6,114 nt of DNA, taken from positions 1 through 6,114 of the forward strand of contig DASXTB010000082.1 in NCBI GenBank assembly GCA_036505615.1, read 5' to 3'. This stretch comes from DASXTB01 sp036505615. GTDB taxonomy: Bacteria; Acidobacteriota; UBA6911; JACQSX01. Of this stretch, positions 5,617-6,114 are shown piece by piece. Every line of letters starts with the position of its first letter. Position 1 is the first letter of the stretch. Position numbers and translations under genes: made by a program. The notes under the pieces were generated by a model that saw only the letters and a list, made by a program, of their open reading frames with translations, was not told the origin of the DNA and did no database searches.

Positions 5617-5747
5617 AAGGTCGAAAGTCCAAAGTCGAAGGTCGAAAGTCTAAGTCGAAAGTCTAAGTCGAAAGTCCAAAGTCCAAGGTCGAAGGTCGAA
5701 AATTCAAAGTCGAAAGTCCAAAAGCGCAGGTCGAAAGTTGAAGGTCG
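5617..5747. repeat. AAAGTCG heptamer array, left arm of the serS/efp inverted repeat
   Basis: About 19 units drawn from AAAGTCC, AAAGTCG, AAGGTCG and AAAGTCT, with 6-nt AAGTCG units at 5652 and 5665 and degenerate units near 5699, 5720 and 5728. It begins 4 nt after the serS stop codon. The 13-nt block AAAGTCTAAGTCG occurs twice in succession (5645 and 5658), showing a duplication above the single-unit level. Confidence 0.95.
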
Positions 5748-5758
5748 CTGTTCAACGG

Positions 5759-5800
5759 TCATCGGTAATGCTCGGCGGCAGTTTGACGGCAGACCGATGA
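5759..5800. repeat. Small inverted repeat in the loop between heptamer arms
   Basis: TCATCGGT at 5759-5766 is the exact inverse complement of ACCGATGA at 5793-5800, with a 26-nt loop containing GGCGGCAG and GACGGCAG. The GACGGCA at 5785-5791 equals a unit of the separate fmdB/galU array. Downstream, ACCGATA recurs at 5812-5818 and CAGGT/ACCTG flank it. The 82 nt between the arms (5748-5829) hold no gene. Confidence 0.55.
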
Positions 5801-5829
5801 TTTAACAGGTGACCGATAATTGTGACCTG

Positions 5830-5966
5830 CGACCTTGGACTTTGGACTTTGGACTTTCGACCTTCGACTTTGGACTTTCGGCTCGACTTTGGACTTTCGA
5901 CCTTCGACTTTCGACTTAGACTTTCGACTTTCGACCTTGGACTTTCGACCTTGGATTTTCGACTTA
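5830..5966. repeat. CGACTTT/GGACTTT heptamer array, right arm of the serS/efp inverted repeat
   Basis: About 20 units: CGACCTT, GGACTTT, CGACTTT and CGACTTA, with short units at 5879-5883 (CGGCT) and 5919-5924 (GACTTT). On the other strand they are the words of the left arm (AAGGTCG, AAAGTCC, AAAGTCG, TAAGTCG). The array ends 3 nt before the efp stop codon; the next heptamer in phase, CGATCAG (5967-5973), contains that stop. Confidence 0.95.
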
Positions 5967-5969
5967 CGA

Positions 5970-6114
5970 TCAGCGCGCCCGCTCAATGTAACGGCCATCA
6001 TTGGGGTCGACGCGGATTCGCTCTCCTTCCTTAATAAAGGGAGGGACTTGGACTACCATGCCTGTTTCCAGTTTTGCCGGCTTGGTGACATTGCTGATGG
6101 TGGCACCTTTCAGC
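5970..6114 (-). CDS. efp: Elongation factor P, C-terminal part only
   Basis: Elongation factor P enters the ribosomal E site and relieves stalling at polyproline stretches. Only the last 47 codons and the stop are inside the window, covering most of the C-terminal OB domain (domain III). The visible product ends with TGMVVQVPPFIKEGERIRVD followed by PNDGRYIERAR, which aligns well with EF-P endings of the form TGAVVKVPLFV..GE.IKVDTR.GEYV.RVK. The N-terminal domain with the modified Lys or Arg at its loop tip, and the start codon, lie beyond the right edge, so the modification type cannot be judged. It converges on serS across the heptamer inverted repeat. The paralogue YeiP is a less likely alternative. 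Confidence 0.92.
   Translation of the reverse strand, partial: LKGATISNVTKPAKLETGMVVQVPPFIKEGERIRVDPNDGRYIERAR

Larger units (their letters stand above)
5617..5966. repeat. Long stop-to-stop inverted repeat between serS and efp
   Basis: The two arrays form an imperfect inverted repeat filling the space between the two convergent genes. The longest exact inverse match I found by hand is 25 bp, 5652-5676 with 5906-5930, and it includes the same phase break (a 6-nt unit next to a 7-nt unit) in both arms. Folding would give a stem over 100 bp with slips. As at the other junction, no T-run marks a canonical intrinsic terminator. Confidence 0.85.

Noticed and set aside
5580..6034. Frames of 60-80 codons (both strands) in the serS/efp junction, encoding repeats such as STFDLRFW or KSKVEGRKSKVE
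   Set aside because: Translations of the AAAGTCG array; the period follows from 21 nt and not from protein selection. One overlaps the efp end antisense.

Overview
The window looks like chromosomal DNA of a moderately GC-rich, free-living Gram-negative-type bacterium. The mix of genes and the intergenic style (short degenerate 7-bp tandem repeats) suggest Acidobacteriota. That assignment is an inference from general impression, not from a marker gene.

Layout from left to right: (1) a leftward pair, an APC-superfamily amino-acid permease (893-2242) followed 6 nt later by a ROK-family sugar kinase-like gene cut by the left edge (1-886), probably one transcript; (2) a 249-bp divergent intergenic region holding two different 7-bp-period repeat tracts, a GC-rich imperfect inverted repeat and a good sigma70-type promoter facing right; (3) a rightward small zinc-ribbon FmdB-family gene (2492-2827); (4) a roughly 450-bp stop-to-stop region made almost wholly of inverted arrays of 7-bp units; (5) leftward galU (3278-4189); (6) a compact 106-bp divergent promoter region; (7) rightward serS (4296-5612); (8) a second stop-to-stop region, about 360 bp, built on the same plan as the first but from a different 7-bp word; (9) the C-terminal end of efp (5970-6114), leftward and cut by the right edge.

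The genes are mostly housekeeping: UDP-glucose synthesis (galU), serine tRNA charging (serS), translation of polyproline stretches (efp), nutrient uptake and sugar phosphorylation (APC and ROK). They do not form one pathway. The remarkable part lies between them. Both convergent junctions are filled from 3-4 nt after one stop codon to 3-4 nt before the other by long imperfect inverted repeats of heptamers. The divergent APC/fmdB region carries two further heptamer words. Five or more unrelated words therefore share one period of 7 bp within 6 kb, which points to a common generating process and not to a shared ancestral sequence. The closest described analogue I know is the STRR heptanucleotide repeats of heterocystous cyanobacteria; the inverted, stop-to-stop arrangement is what deserves a second look.
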